Assembly (NCBI GenBank): GCA_018969615.1 | Contig: JAGWYA010000001.1 | Location: 118,567 to 169,140 of the forward strand | DNA length: 50,574 nucleotides | Source: Patescibacteria group bacterium | Lineage (GTDB): Bacteria > Patescibacteriota > Minisyncoccia > UBA6257 > 02-FULL-45-10c | Direction of reading: 5' to 3' | Shown: positions 1 to 10,156 of the stretch, in pieces | How the letters are laid out: the number at the start of each line of letters is the position of its first letter | How positions within the stretch are numbered: the first letter of the stretch is position 1 | Made by a program: the position numbers and the translations under genes | The notes under the pieces: generated by a model | The model's database searches: none | Seen by the model: only the letters and a program-made list of their open reading frames with translations | What the model was told of the DNA's origin: nothing

Positions 1-2
1 AA

Positions 3-1274
<1,272 letters not shown>

Positions 1275-1278
<4 letters not shown>

Positions 1279-2387
1279 ATATAGCGCGATATATTAACCA
1301 TTATACCCGAAATCGCCATAAAAATGGCGAGAGCCGTTCCGCCGTAGCTGATGAACGGCAGCGGGACGCCGGTCAGCGGGACCATGCCCGTGTTCGAAGC
1401 GATATGGACCGCCGCCTGGACCGCGATCAGAACGCCGAAGCCGACCAGTAACAACTGCCCGAACGAATCCGGCGCCCGGCTCGCCAGGATAAAACTTCTC
1501 AGAATGAGGATCAAGAACAGTCCGATGATAAAGAGCACGCCGATGAATCCAAGCTCTTCGGCAACGACCGCAAAGATCGAATCATCGATCGGCTGCGGAA
1601 GCGAATGGAGCTTTGAGGTCGATTGTCCGTATCCGACGCCCCACCATCCGCCGGAGCCGATCGCGATGAGCGCCTGATTCAGCTGATAGGAAGACCCCTG
1701 GGTATTCGCATTCGGATGCAGGAACGTCATAACGCGCTGGAGCCGATACGGCGTCGTGATCAAAAGAGCCCCTAAGATCAGGATGCCGACGGCGAAGGTC
1801 CCGGCGATATACGAGACCCGCGCGCCGCTCACGAAATACATGACCAGTGCAACGACCGTCAGCATCGCGGCCGTACTGGTCGACGGCTGGAAGACCAATA
1901 AACCGCACGTGATGCCTAAGATCACCAAAAAAGGTATGTATCCTCCCATAAGGTCCTGATTGCGTTTTTTCTGCGAGCTCAGCCAAGAGGCGAGATACAC
2001 AATGAACGATATCTTTAAAAGCTCGGATGGCTGGAAAGCGATCGGGCCGAGCTGCAGCCAGCGGGTCGAACCGCCGGACGCAACGCCAAAATGCGTAAAG
2101 ATCATGCCCAGCAGTACAAAGTTAAAGATCAATAACGGCGTCGCGATCTTTTCCAGCTGGCGGTAATAACCGCCTGCCGCGGCGAAAAAAAGGACGATGC
2201 CGATGCTCAAGCCGTACAGGATCTGATGCTTCAGATAAAAATAACTGTCCTGAAAATGAAGCTGTCCGAGGTCGGATGAGGCGCTCGTCAGCATGACCAA
2301 CCCGATCACCACCAGCAGGAACGTGCACACCACAATGACATAATCAGGGGCGTGCGCACGGGGAGGATGGGAAAAAAACTTTTTCAT
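1275..2387 (-). CDS. ftsW: FtsW/RodA-family peptidoglycan glycosyltransferase
   Basis: This is a polytopic SEDS-family protein of 370 residues that polymerises lipid II, probably at the division site. Visible family marks are GSTRWLQLGPIAFQPSE-like sequence around residues 105-125, the ELGFIGVL segment near residue 275, and the C-terminal block PLTGVPLPFISYGGTALA. About ten hydrophobic segments can be counted. It is followed by murG with a 4-nt overlap, which favours FtsW over RodA. The upstream amidohydrolase gene ends 12 nt before its ATG. No Shine-Dalgarno sequence is visible. Confidence 0.92.
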
Positions 2388-2399
2388 ATGAATGAACCG

Positions 2400-3884
2400 T
2401 TACACGAAAGTACCCGGGAGCTCGCGCAGAGTCTGCTTATCACGCAGCACAAAGGATCCGTTCACGAGCACGTGCTCGATGGCGGCGTCCTTATGGATCA
2501 CGATATCGGCCGCGGCGCCTTCCGTAATGACCCCCCGCTTTTCGAGGCCGAAGGCCTTTGCCGGAACCGATGTCAGGCGCGCAATGGCGTCTTCCGGAGA
2601 GACCCCCCGCTCATGCGCAAGTTCAAGAAAGCGCGAGAAGGTCTGCGTGGACCGCTCGGTACGGATACCGGAACGGATCTCGCCGAAGCTTGCCGCGTTC
2701 GATCCGATCAGGGCCTTTGGATGGAATAAAAGATCGTTCAGGAGCGACCCGTCGATGTTCTCCGCCTCAAGCAACCCCTTCATTCTCGTCCGCTCCATCA
2801 ACGCCAGCAACGCCTCGGGGATCGATGAAAGATCCCGGGATCCGGCGAAGTCCTTCAGCGTCTTGCCGACCAATGCACCGGCTCCTTTTGCGTCAACGAT
2901 GCGGTACGAAGCAAGGTCGGCGGCGGACGCCTTCAGCTCGGCAAGGATCCGCGGACGCTGAAGATCGTCATAAAGCAATGCCAGCATCTCTTCGAATCCC
3001 CCGTATTGCGCCCAATCGGGCAGCAGCGTATAGAGCGGAAGGATACTGAATGCAAATGGACTGACATCGAAATACGCCCCGGACGGTCCCTGATCGATCG
3101 CCGCAAGCGCCCGCCGGAATTCGTTCTCATTCCCGCGGAACGGACGCAGGTGGCTGATCACGGTCCGCGCACCGGTGTCTTTTGCGACCGCCAGCACCTC
3201 CCGGACGCTCTCCGCGACCCCTTCCCGTTCATTCCGCAGATGGGTCGTGTAAACGCCGCCGAGCTTCTGCGCGACCGAAACAAGTTTCCGCACTTCCGCA
3301 TAAGAAACATGGCTTGCGTGGACATATCCCAAGCCGGTCGACAACCCGCGGGCACCGTCATTCATTCCTTTTCGGATCGTCGCAAGAAAAACATCCAATT
3401 CGGGATCGGTAAGGTCCCGGAACGATTCGCCGATCAGGTCGCGGCGGACCGTCGAATGACCGATCAGCGTCGCAAAATTGACCCCGATCCCCCGGGTGCG
3501 CAGCATGGCCCGGAACTCTTTCACCGTATGCCAATCAACGTTCACCGTATCCGGATCCCCCCACTTGCGGATCGACTTCAGCGAACCGTAAAACAGCGGA
3601 GCAAGCGATGAACCGCAATGGCCGCCGATGATCGTCGTCACGCCCTGGCGGACGCTGTCTTCCTGCTGCGGATCGCTCAGTAGCGTCAGATAATGGTCGG
3701 AATCGCTGTGCGCATCAATGAACCCCGGCGTGACCGTACGCCCCAGCCCGTCGATAACGACTGAAGCGGTCTTGGGCGAAAAATTGCCGATCGCCGAGAT
3801 CAGCCCTCCTTTGATAAGAATGTCCGCGCGGTATGCCGGCTTTCCCGTTCCATCGATAATGTTCGCCGCCTTGATAAGGATCAT
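2400..3884 (-). CDS. N-acyl-D-amino-acid deacylase-like amidohydrolase
   Basis: The 494-residue protein belongs to the metal-dependent amidohydrolase superfamily, D-aminoacylase branch. It shows GFIDAHSDSDHY near residue 55 (metal ligands), a GGHCG motif near residue 90 carrying the branch-typical cysteine, then THLRNE and VISHLRPF with further histidine ligands, and a C-terminal composite beta domain (GVITEGAAADIVI). Known members remove acyl groups from N-acyl-D-amino acids. Its place directly before ftsW-murG suggests work on D-amino acids from cell-wall material, but that is inference. The substrate is unknown. Spacing to both neighbours is 12 nt, so it is co-transcribed with them. Confidence 0.85.
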   Translation of the reverse strand: MILIKAANIIDGTGKPAYRADILIKGGLISAIGNFSPKTASVVIDGLGRTVTPGFIDAHSDSDHYLTLLSDPQQEDSVRQGVTTIIGGHCGSSLAPLFYGSLKSIRKWGDPDTVNVDWHTVKEFRAMLRTRGIGVNFATLIGHSTVRRDLIGESFRDLTDPELDVFLATIRKGMNDGARGLSTGLGYVHASHVSYAEVRKLVSVAQKLGGVYTTHLRNEREGVAESVREVLAVAKDTGARTVISHLRPFRGNENEFRRALAAIDQGPSGAYFDVSPFAFSILPLYTLLPDWAQYGGFEEMLALLYDDLQRPRILAELKASAADLASYRIVDAKGAGALVGKTLKDFAGSRDLSSIPEALLALMERTRMKGLLEAENIDGSLLNDLLFHPKALIGSNAASFGEIRSGIRTERSTQTFSRFLELAHERGVSPEDAIARLTSVPAKAFGLEKRGVITEGAAADIVIHKDAAIEHVLVNGSFVLRDKQTLRELPGTFV

Positions 3885-3896
3885 CGCAACAAGAGA

Positions 3897-6233
3897 TTAA
3901 TGGCGCGGTACGCCGTAGGTCATCCGAGAGCGCTCTTTGAGCGTCGCCGCCCGCTGCGGATCGCTTTTCGGCGCCGGCAGGACATGGACGTTGAACGGCT
4001 TGGTCGTCTGGCCGCCGATCAATAATTTCACGATCGCATTGAAGTTATCGATATTGATCAGATCGTTCTTCGTAAACACCGGCTCTACCTGTTTCACCAG
4101 CTCATCCGCATCCTTTGCGCCCACGCGGAAGATCACCAGCGACCCGACGTTCCCGAACACCGCATCACGCACCTTATCGATCAGCTGCGCGATGAACTGA
4201 TGCGCGATGACGAGGTTCAGCCGGTACTTTCTCGCTTCCGATAAGATCACCGAGATGGAATCCGTCGTCACGTTCTGGAACTCATCGATATAGAGGTTGA
4301 AATCGCGCCGCTGTTCCTGCGGAACGTCTTCGCGCGAAAGCGCCGCCATCAGCAGCTTCCCGACGATGATCATGCCGAGTAAATTCGCGTTCAGATCACC
4401 GATCCGCCCCTTGGACAGGTTCACCAAAAGGATCTTGCCGCTGTCCATGATCTCGCGGAACTTGAGCGCGGACTGCGGCTGGTTGATGATCGGCCGCATA
4501 TAATCGTTCGCGATAAAATTATTGAACTTTGAGGTAACGTACGGAGTGATGTTCTGGAGCGATGCTTCGCCGCCGACCATGACGGCTTCGCGCTCCCAGA
4601 AGTCCTTCACGACCGGGTTCTGGCAGCGGGACAGTTTTCGGGTGCGAAACTCCGAATCCGTAAAGATCCTCGGCACGTCCATGAGCGTCGGCGGTTCGTT
4701 CTTTGCATCATCCATCAGTAGCAGTAACGCGTTCCGCATGTACTGCTCGAACATCGGGCCCATGGTCTCCTGCGAGAACAGCTTGTTAAAAATTCCCTGG
4801 ATCTCGTTCACGATGAAGGTTTTTTCCTCCGGACGGGACAGGTCATATTCAAGCATGTTCAGGCCGATCGGATACTGCAGATCGCCCGGATTGAACACGA
4901 TCACATCGTTCATGCGTTCCGGCGGGATCAATCCAAGAATGCCCTCGATCAGTTCGCCGTGCGGATCAATGACGGCAACGCCCTTGCCTCTCGCGATATC
5001 GCTGATCGCAAGGTTGGTAATGAAATTCGTTTTACCGGTACCCGTCTGTCCGATGACATACACATGACGGCGGCGGTCGTCATCGCTCAGCATGACCGGG
5101 CGCGATTCACCGCGGAACCTGCTCTCACCGAGGAGCGTCCCCTCTTTCGGCATAACCGCCGGCGGCGGGGCTTCACGGGACTTCAACCACTTCAAACGCG
5201 GAACCTCCGTCGTCGCGGTCGGCAGATGGAAAAGGCTTATCAGCTCGTCCGTTCCCAGCAGCATCTGCTGGGACGGCTCAAACATGCGAAAAATATAATT
5301 GAACAGAAACTCCTTCTGGCTGCGGGGCTTCACGGCCTTGAGGCCGTTCCGCAGCGGCGCCTCGAACTGATCGAACGATCCCGCAAAACTTCCCGACAAT
5401 TCATCGGCGCGCATCTGGTTCGGCGCCGAAACGATCAGACGGACATTGACGGCGAAAAGCTGTTTTGCGACCTTCTTCTCAAGCGCTTTGATCGTCTCTT
5501 CCTCCAGCACCGGATGCGCGCTCTGCTTCTCTTCTTCAGCCTTCTTATTCCCCGCCAGCGCCTTTTGGATATCGCCGAACGTGATCATTTTGCTTGTATG
5601 CAGCGCTTCCTCAAGCTTCTTTCCTTTTTTCAATTGATAAATAAGCTGCGTGATCGATCGTTTCAGCGACACCGGCGCCGGCTTGATCAGGACCTGGATC
5701 GCCGCGCCCTCGCCGAGCTCCTGGATCTTGGACAGCGTGCTGAGGATCGGCAGGAACGTATCAACGCCGGCCTCTTCATAGGTGCGGACCGGCAGCGCGA
5801 ACGTTTCCTTCTGCTTCAAATAGATCCCCTGGCTCACGCCCTGATGATTGAAAATATTGTAATCGTCCACCTCTTCGATCACCGCATCGCTCCATAGGCC
5901 GTTGATCTGGCGCATCACGAACTGGATCGCATCCATCGGAACGCATACATAAAAATGGATCTCTTCGCCGACCGAGTGCACTGCGGCCTCGAACGAGAAC
6001 GGGATGGCAAGCTGGCTCAATGCACTTAAGAGCTGACCGGACAGAGCGACCTCTTTCAACGGATCATCCTTGACCTCTTCTTTTGTTTTTGCGGAAAGAC
6101 GGATCAGGAGCGGACGCAATTTCAGCGTGCTCAAAAAATATTTTCTGCGGGTCCGGCGGTGGACCAACGCAATGACGAAACCCAAAAGGATCGCCGCAAG
6201 AAAGAAATAACCGAACAGCAACGGAGTATCCAT
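3897..6233 (-). CDS. VirB4/TraG-like type IV secretion-family ATPase
   Basis: A 778-residue protein with one N-terminal membrane segment (residues about 5-25), a long poorly conserved region, and a C-terminal HerA/FtsK-type motor domain. Walker A is GQTGTGKT at residues 395-402, followed by VIDPHGE. Walker B is LYIDEFQN near residue 650. A downstream IAHQ stretch fits the family's sensor region. Such proteins, often annotated as DUF87 or TraM-recognition proteins, are widespread in Parcubacteria without a full conjugation system. They may pump DNA or protein or assemble pili. No other secretion gene is adjacent. Instead it shares an operon with cell-wall genes. The preceding small gene ends 4 nt upstream. 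Confidence 0.82.
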   Translation of the reverse strand: MDTPLLFGYFFLAAILLGFVIALVHRRTRRKYFLSTLKLRPLLIRLSAKTKEEVKDDPLKEVALSGQLLSALSQLAIPFSFEAAVHSVGEEIHFYVCVPMDAIQFVMRQINGLWSDAVIEEVDDYNIFNHQGVSQGIYLKQKETFALPVRTYEEAGVDTFLPILSTLSKIQELGEGAAIQVLIKPAPVSLKRSITQLIYQLKKGKKLEEALHTSKMITFGDIQKALAGNKKAEEEKQSAHPVLEEETIKALEKKVAKQLFAVNVRLIVSAPNQMRADELSGSFAGSFDQFEAPLRNGLKAVKPRSQKEFLFNYIFRMFEPSQQMLLGTDELISLFHLPTATTEVPRLKWLKSREAPPPAVMPKEGTLLGESRFRGESRPVMLSDDDRRRHVYVIGQTGTGKTNFITNLAISDIARGKGVAVIDPHGELIEGILGLIPPERMNDVIVFNPGDLQYPIGLNMLEYDLSRPEEKTFIVNEIQGIFNKLFSQETMGPMFEQYMRNALLLLMDDAKNEPPTLMDVPRIFTDSEFRTRKLSRCQNPVVKDFWEREAVMVGGEASLQNITPYVTSKFNNFIANDYMRPIINQPQSALKFREIMDSGKILLVNLSKGRIGDLNANLLGMIIVGKLLMAALSREDVPQEQRRDFNLYIDEFQNVTTDSISVILSEARKYRLNLVIAHQFIAQLIDKVRDAVFGNVGSLVIFRVGAKDADELVKQVEPVFTKNDLINIDNFNAIVKLLIGGQTTKPFNVHVLPAPKSDPQRAATLKERSRMTYGVPRH

Positions 6234-6237
6234 GGTG

Positions 6238-6627
6238 TTACAGAAGCTTGCGGGACTTTAATTCATCGTAAAGCTTCGCCGTCAGGGTATCGTGAAGCGC
6301 ATCCAACATGAACGGGTCGTATCGTTTCGCTTCAGTGATCGCCGCATCGATCCCCTTCTCAAAGGCAAGATCGGCGAGCTCTTCCACTTTAAGCTGGATC
6401 TCCGGCGATTCGGCGGAAAGATAGCGCGGAAGGACTTGGGACTCCGATTCGGAAGGAGTCGCCGGAGCGGGAGCCGGCTGCGCCTGCTGCATGCGCGCCT
6501 GAAGGACCGATCCGAGCAGATCGCGCTCCGATACCGAAGGCCGCGGAACGGATTCCTGCTTATTGCGGACCTCCTGGGAAAGCCGGAGGATATCCCTTTC
6601 GAGCGAAGAATGGAAATTTTGTTGCAT
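6238..6627 (-). CDS. Unknown protein upstream of VirB4-like ATPase
   Basis: I do not recognise this 129-residue protein. It has no membrane segment. It starts with a charged helix rich in Glu and Arg, then a Pro/Ala-rich linker (about residues 48-62), then a helical C-terminal half. It is the first gene of the operon and ends 4 nt before the ATPase start, so it may be a partner or adaptor of that ATPase. The start lies in a 20-bp divergent gap shared with the plus-strand glycosyltransferase, leaving almost no room for a separate promoter. The true start could be slightly internal. Confidence 0.7.
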   Translation of the reverse strand: MQQNFHSSLERDILRLSQEVRNKQESVPRPSVSERDLLGSVLQARMQQAQPAPAPATPSESESQVLPRYLSAESPEIQLKVEELADLAFEKGIDAAITEAKRYDPFMLDALHDTLTAKLYDELKSRKLL

Positions 6628-6635
6628 GATACAAT
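6627..6635 (+). promoter_or_regulatory. Extended -10 promoter for GT39 gene
   Basis: TGATACAAT matches the extended -10 pattern TGnTATAAT. It ends 12 nt before the ATG at 6648, so the predicted transcript leader is only about 5 nt. The site overlaps the start codon of the divergent gene. Confidence 0.5.
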
Positions 6636-6647
6636 GAAGAAAACGCT

Positions 6648-8174
6648 ATGGATAAAAAACGGGTCCTCTTTGCCCTCCTCTCTATCCTTATTATAGCCTC
6701 CTTCCTGCGCCTCTACAATTTGGCGCCTGCGGATAAATCAGGCTCGTTCAGTCCTCCCGGCCTTTACGCCGATGAAGCAATGAACGGGAACAATGCGCAG
6801 CGGACGTGGGATACGAAGGACTTCAAGATCTTCTATCCCGAGAACTTCGGAAGGGAGGGGCTGTTCATAAATATTGAAAGCCTCTCCGTCGCCGCGTTCG
6901 GAAACCAGCCGTGGGCACTTCGGCTGCCCAGCGCGCTCTTCGGGATCGCGACCGTCCTCGGTATTTTCTTCCTCGCGCTCACGCTTTATGACGACCCGGC
7001 GGTCGCCCTCATGGCGGCGTTCTTTCTCGCAACCAGTTTCTGGCACGTTGATTTTTCCCGGATCGCGTTCCGCGCCATTATGGCGCCGTTCTTCCTGGTT
7101 TGGGGGCTCATGTTCTTTCTCAGAACACTGAAACGGGATGGTACCCGCACGCAAGCGATCCTTGGCGGCGTGGTCTATGGCCTCGGCTTTTACAGTTATA
7201 TCGCATACCGCATCACTCCCCTTCTGATGATCATCACTGGGATCGGTGCGCTCCTAACCCTTCCGCGGCCGGAACGAAAAAACTCTCTCAAACGCTTCTG
7301 GCTCTTCACCGGGACCGCCGTTCTGGTCGCCCTGCCCATCGGCGTCTATTTCCTCCAGCATCCGGCGGATTTCTTCGGCCGCACCACGGGGCTTTCGATC
7401 ACAACAACAGCCGCTCCCCTTCAGGACCTCATGATGAACACCGTGAAAACGCTGGGCATGTTCAATTTCATCGGCGACGGGAACTGGCGGCATAACTTCG
7501 CCGGGCGCCCCGAGCTTTCATTCGGCGTCGGCATCTTCTTCCTGATCGGCATCATCCTTTCGCTTTGGACGCTCTGGAAAAACCGTTCGGCTTCGCTCAC
7601 GGCAAGCCCTTCCGATAAACTCAGGGCAAATCAAAAAAAGAACGCCGCGGCGGCGCTCATTACCGGATCATGGTTCATCCTGCTTCTTTTCCCGAGCACG
7701 CTTTCGAACGAAGGGATCCCGCACGCGTTGCGGTCGATCCTTCTGCTTCCGCCGGCGATGCTCTTCGCCGCACTTGGCGCGGCCGCAACTTATCGGTGGC
7801 TCCGGGCGCATGGCTCCAAACCGATCGTCGACGGGGCTGCGATCTTTTTCTTCATCCTTCTGGTTGCGGAAACGTATACGCTTTATTTTGTCGCCTGGAC
7901 GAACCGGCCCGAAGTGCAAGCGGCGTTCGATTATCACGATTATATGATCGGCTCGCAGCTCGCAACACTGCCTGATCAGTTAAAAAAATATGTGGTGGTA
8001 CCCGATACCACCGGAACCATCCGGCAGGATTATCCGATCTCACTGCAGCCGATCCTTTTCATGACCGGTACCTATACCGACCAGCAGCGCACGATAAAAA
8101 ATATCACCTATCTCACCCCGGAGCAGTTCGCTTCATTCCAACAGCCGCAAGGCAGTATTGTGATCAAGCTCTAA
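6648..8174 (+). CDS. GT39/ArnT-like membrane glycosyltransferase
   Basis: A 508-residue polytopic membrane protein of the dolichyl-phosphate-mannose mannosyltransferase superfamily (GT-C fold). The first loop contains GLYADEAMNGNNA after membrane segment 1, matching the acidic catalytic motif of ArnT/PMT proteins. About ten further hydrophobic segments follow, then a soluble C-terminal tail (residues about 430-508). These enzymes move sugars from polyprenyl-phosphate carriers to lipids or proteins on the outer side of the membrane. Acceptor and sugar are unknown. It converges with ychF, leaving 7 nt between stop codons and no visible terminator. Confidence 0.82.
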   Translation: MDKKRVLFALLSILIIASFLRLYNLAPADKSGSFSPPGLYADEAMNGNNAQRTWDTKDFKIFYPENFGREGLFINIESLSVAAFGNQPWALRLPSALFGIATVLGIFFLALTLYDDPAVALMAAFFLATSFWHVDFSRIAFRAIMAPFFLVWGLMFFLRTLKRDGTRTQAILGGVVYGLGFYSYIAYRITPLLMIITGIGALLTLPRPERKNSLKRFWLFTGTAVLVALPIGVYFLQHPADFFGRTTGLSITTTAAPLQDLMMNTVKTLGMFNFIGDGNWRHNFAGRPELSFGVGIFFLIGIILSLWTLWKNRSASLTASPSDKLRANQKKNAAAALITGSWFILLLFPSTLSNEGIPHALRSILLLPPAMLFAALGAAATYRWLRAHGSKPIVDGAAIFFFILLVAETYTLYFVAWTNRPEVQAAFDYHDYMIGSQLATLPDQLKKYVVVPDTTGTIRQDYPISLQPILFMTGTYTDQQRTIKNITYLTPEQFASFQQPQGSIVIKL

Positions 8175-8181
8175 AAAAGCC

Positions 8182-9192
8182 CTACCCGTGGCGGATCTCC
8201 ATGACGTCGCCGTCTTTGACGACATAGTCCTTCCCTTCCAGGCGCAGAACACCCTTCTGCTTCGCTTTTGACCATGAGGTCGCCTCCAAAAGCTTATCCC
8301 AGGAAACCACTTCGGCGCGGATGAACTTCTTCTCAAAATCACTGTGGATCGCACCCGCGGCTTCCGGAGCCTTGGCGCCGTTCCGGATCGTCCAGGCGCG
8401 CGTTTCATCTTCGCCGGTCGTAAAGAAACTGATCAGCCCGAGCACCTCGTACGCTTTTTTGATCAAACCGGACAGATCGGGATTTCCCGCAAGGTCCACC
8501 ACGACATAATCCGCACCCGACGCCTTGATCTTTTCCGTCAGCGCCGCCGGCACATCATCCGGCGTACCGTTCAAAAGATACAGCTGCGGCTTTGCGGTCA
8601 GTAAGTTCAGAAGCCGCACCTTCTCATTCGCGCGCACATCCGCAAACTCTTCTGTGAACAGCATCTTTCCCTGCTCAAGCGCGGTCTTCGCCTTCGTCAG
8701 CATTTCCAGGTCCTTATCGGCGCCTTTGATCCCGCTGCGCGCTTCGCCTTCCGCTTTCTTGAAGTTCTTCTCCACGGTATCGAGGTCCTTCAGCGCAAGC
8801 TCGGCATTGATGATGTCCATATCCCGCATCGGATCAACCGAGTTCTCCACATGAATGATCTCATCGGACGGAAAACAGCGGAGCACTTCCACGACCGCAT
8901 TCGTCTCACGAATGTGGGTTAAAAATTGGTTGCCCAACCCTTCGCCTGCGCTCGCGCCTTTTACCAAGCCTGCGATATCATAAAACTCGACGATCGCCGG
9001 GATCTTCTTTTTTGAACTGCTCATTGCCGCAAGCTTGTCTACCCGCTCATCCGGAACCGTCACAATGCCGACGTTCGGATCGATCGTGGCGAACGGATAG
9101 TTCGCGACCAAAATATCGTTCTTTGTCAGCGCTTTAAAAAGGGTCGACTTGCCGACGTTCGGCAATCCGACGATACCCATAGAGAGTTTCAT
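8182..9192 (-). CDS. ychF: YchF/Obg-like GTPase-family ATPase
   Basis: YchF is a conserved ribosome-associated P-loop protein that prefers ATP. The sequence shows GLPNVGKST (P-loop), NYPFATIDPNVG (switch I region), DIAGLVKGAS (G3), a central coiled coil (about residues 125-180) and a C-terminal TGS domain ending DGDVMEIRHG. The nucleotide-specificity motif, usually NVDE in this family, reads NGTP here. The track's start is a GTG two codons upstream; I chose the ATG at 9192, giving 336 residues, a little shorter than the usual 363. AGGTG just upstream could be a weak ribosome binding site. Confidence 0.94.
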   Translation of the reverse strand: MKLSMGIVGLPNVGKSTLFKALTKNDILVANYPFATIDPNVGIVTVPDERVDKLAAMSSSKKKIPAIVEFYDIAGLVKGASAGEGLGNQFLTHIRETNAVVEVLRCFPSDEIIHVENSVDPMRDMDIINAELALKDLDTVEKNFKKAEGEARSGIKGADKDLEMLTKAKTALEQGKMLFTEEFADVRANEKVRLLNLLTAKPQLYLLNGTPDDVPAALTEKIKASGADYVVVDLAGNPDLSGLIKKAYEVLGLISFFTTGEDETRAWTIRNGAKAPEAAGAIHSDFEKKFIRAEVVSWDKLLEATSWSKAKQKGVLRLEGKDYVVKDGDVMEIRHG

Positions 9193-9237
9193 ATGCACCT
9201 AAAAATAACACGCTACCGATAAAAAATCAAAAAACTT

Positions 9238-9765
9238 TTATACGCGATGTTTTCGTACAAACCGATATTTCTTTTTGCTCCACACCGGACCGGCATAAGC
9301 GACACCGATGCGCGGTGTGCGGATGATATCCTTCTTCCGCGGCGGATCGTTCAGGACCAGCCAAAGACCGGACTGCGGCGACGCGGATCGGCCATTCAGC
9401 GCACCAGTGATATGCAGTTGCTTGGTCAGCCGCGCCGGTCCGGAAATATCGCCCGCGCCGCGGATCAGGACCGCCGCCGGATAGTCCTTCGGTCCGGTCA
9501 CGATATTGAGCATCCAGTGCATACCGTAGGTGAAATAAACATACCAGTGCCCCGCTTTCCCGAACATGAGTGCATTGCGTTTCGTCCTGCCGCGGGATGC
9601 ATGCGACGCGAGATCATCAAAACCATCATAGGCCTCAACCTCCGTGATCGGATAAACTGTGGTCTTTCCATGCCATCGGCGGACCAACGAGGCACCTAAA
9701 AGCCTCTGCGCGATCGCCGGGGTATTCCATTTCCGTAATAAAGCAGCTGGTGAGCGGCGGCGCAT
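9238..9765 (-). CDS. 3-methyladenine DNA glycosylase (AAG/MPG family)
   Basis: This 175-residue protein belongs to the alkyladenine DNA glycosylase family, which flips out and removes alkylated purines. Family motifs are TEVEAYDGFDDLASHASRGRT near residue 45, where the Glu is the expected general base, then YVYFTYGMHWMLN and the AAVLIRGAG segment. Length is slightly below the usual 190-210. It begins 4 nt after the stop of the DUF4258-like gene, so the two are co-transcribed. No Shine-Dalgarno sequence is seen. Confidence 0.92.
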   Translation of the reverse strand: MRRRSPAALLRKWNTPAIAQRLLGASLVRRWHGKTTVYPITEVEAYDGFDDLASHASRGRTKRNALMFGKAGHWYVYFTYGMHWMLNIVTGPKDYPAAVLIRGAGDISGPARLTKQLHITGALNGRSASPQSGLWLVLNDPPRKKDIIRTPRIGVAYAGPVWSKKKYRFVRKHRV

Positions 9766-9769
9766 ACGA

Positions 9770-10117
9770 TCACAAATTATCCTTCAGGTCCTCCCAGACA
9801 TCCTCGGGGATCGGCACGGCGCGGTCCTTCGGACTGACCCCGGGATACCGCCAGGTCGAAATGACCACGGTCTTTGCTACGCCCTTATCCTTCTTCTTTT
9901 GTTTCTTGAACATCACCCAAAGCTCTTCTTTCCTTTTCGGGGTATCATTGCGCTTCATTGATGCGGTCGTATCAGGCGCGATCCCCTCTTCAATGCGTTC
10001 CGGCGCGCGCAAAATGACCTTGATCTTCTGCTCCGAGATCCGGTACTGAAGCATCTTGCGCTTCACATGGCTCGTCCACGAAAAGGTTTTGTCGTCTTTG
10101 GGAAAGCGGAACAGCAT
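9770..10117 (-). CDS. DUF4258-like small protein
   Basis: A 115-residue basic protein. The stretch SWTSHVKRKMLQYRISEQKI (residues about 14-33) resembles the start of DUF4258 domains, which have a RelE-like fold. It lacks a recognisable antitoxin partner and is followed directly by the DNA glycosylase gene, so it is not clearly a toxin. It could bind RNA or protein; the family has no settled function. Its start lies in a 39-bp divergent gap opposite a glycosyltransferase gene, with TATGAT as a possible -10. Confidence 0.65.
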   Translation of the reverse strand: MLFRFPKDDKTFSWTSHVKRKMLQYRISEQKIKVILRAPERIEEGIAPDTTASMKRNDTPKRKEELWVMFKKQKKKDKGVAKTVVISTWRYPGVSPKDRAVPIPEDVWEDLKDNL

Positions 10118-10129
10118 AGGGGTTTATTT

Positions 10130-10138
10130 TGCTATACT
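10130..10138 (+). promoter_or_regulatory. Extended -10 promoter for large GT39 gene
   Basis: TGCTATACT fits the extended -10 pattern and ends 18 nt before the ATG at 10157. No clear -35 box is present. The predicted leader is about 11 nt, with no room for a normal Shine-Dalgarno sequence. Confidence 0.5.
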
Positions 10139-10156
10139 TAAATCATATCTTTATTT

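Noticed and set aside
4959-5897. 312-residue plus-strand ORF opposite the VirB4-like ATPase
   Set aside because: The minus-strand protein has intact Walker motifs throughout this stretch; the plus ORF is Arg/His-rich and typical of an antisense shadow.
9770-10117. Toxin-antitoxin pair from the DUF4258-like gene
   Set aside because: The neighbour is a DNA repair glycosylase, not an antitoxin, and no second small gene is present.
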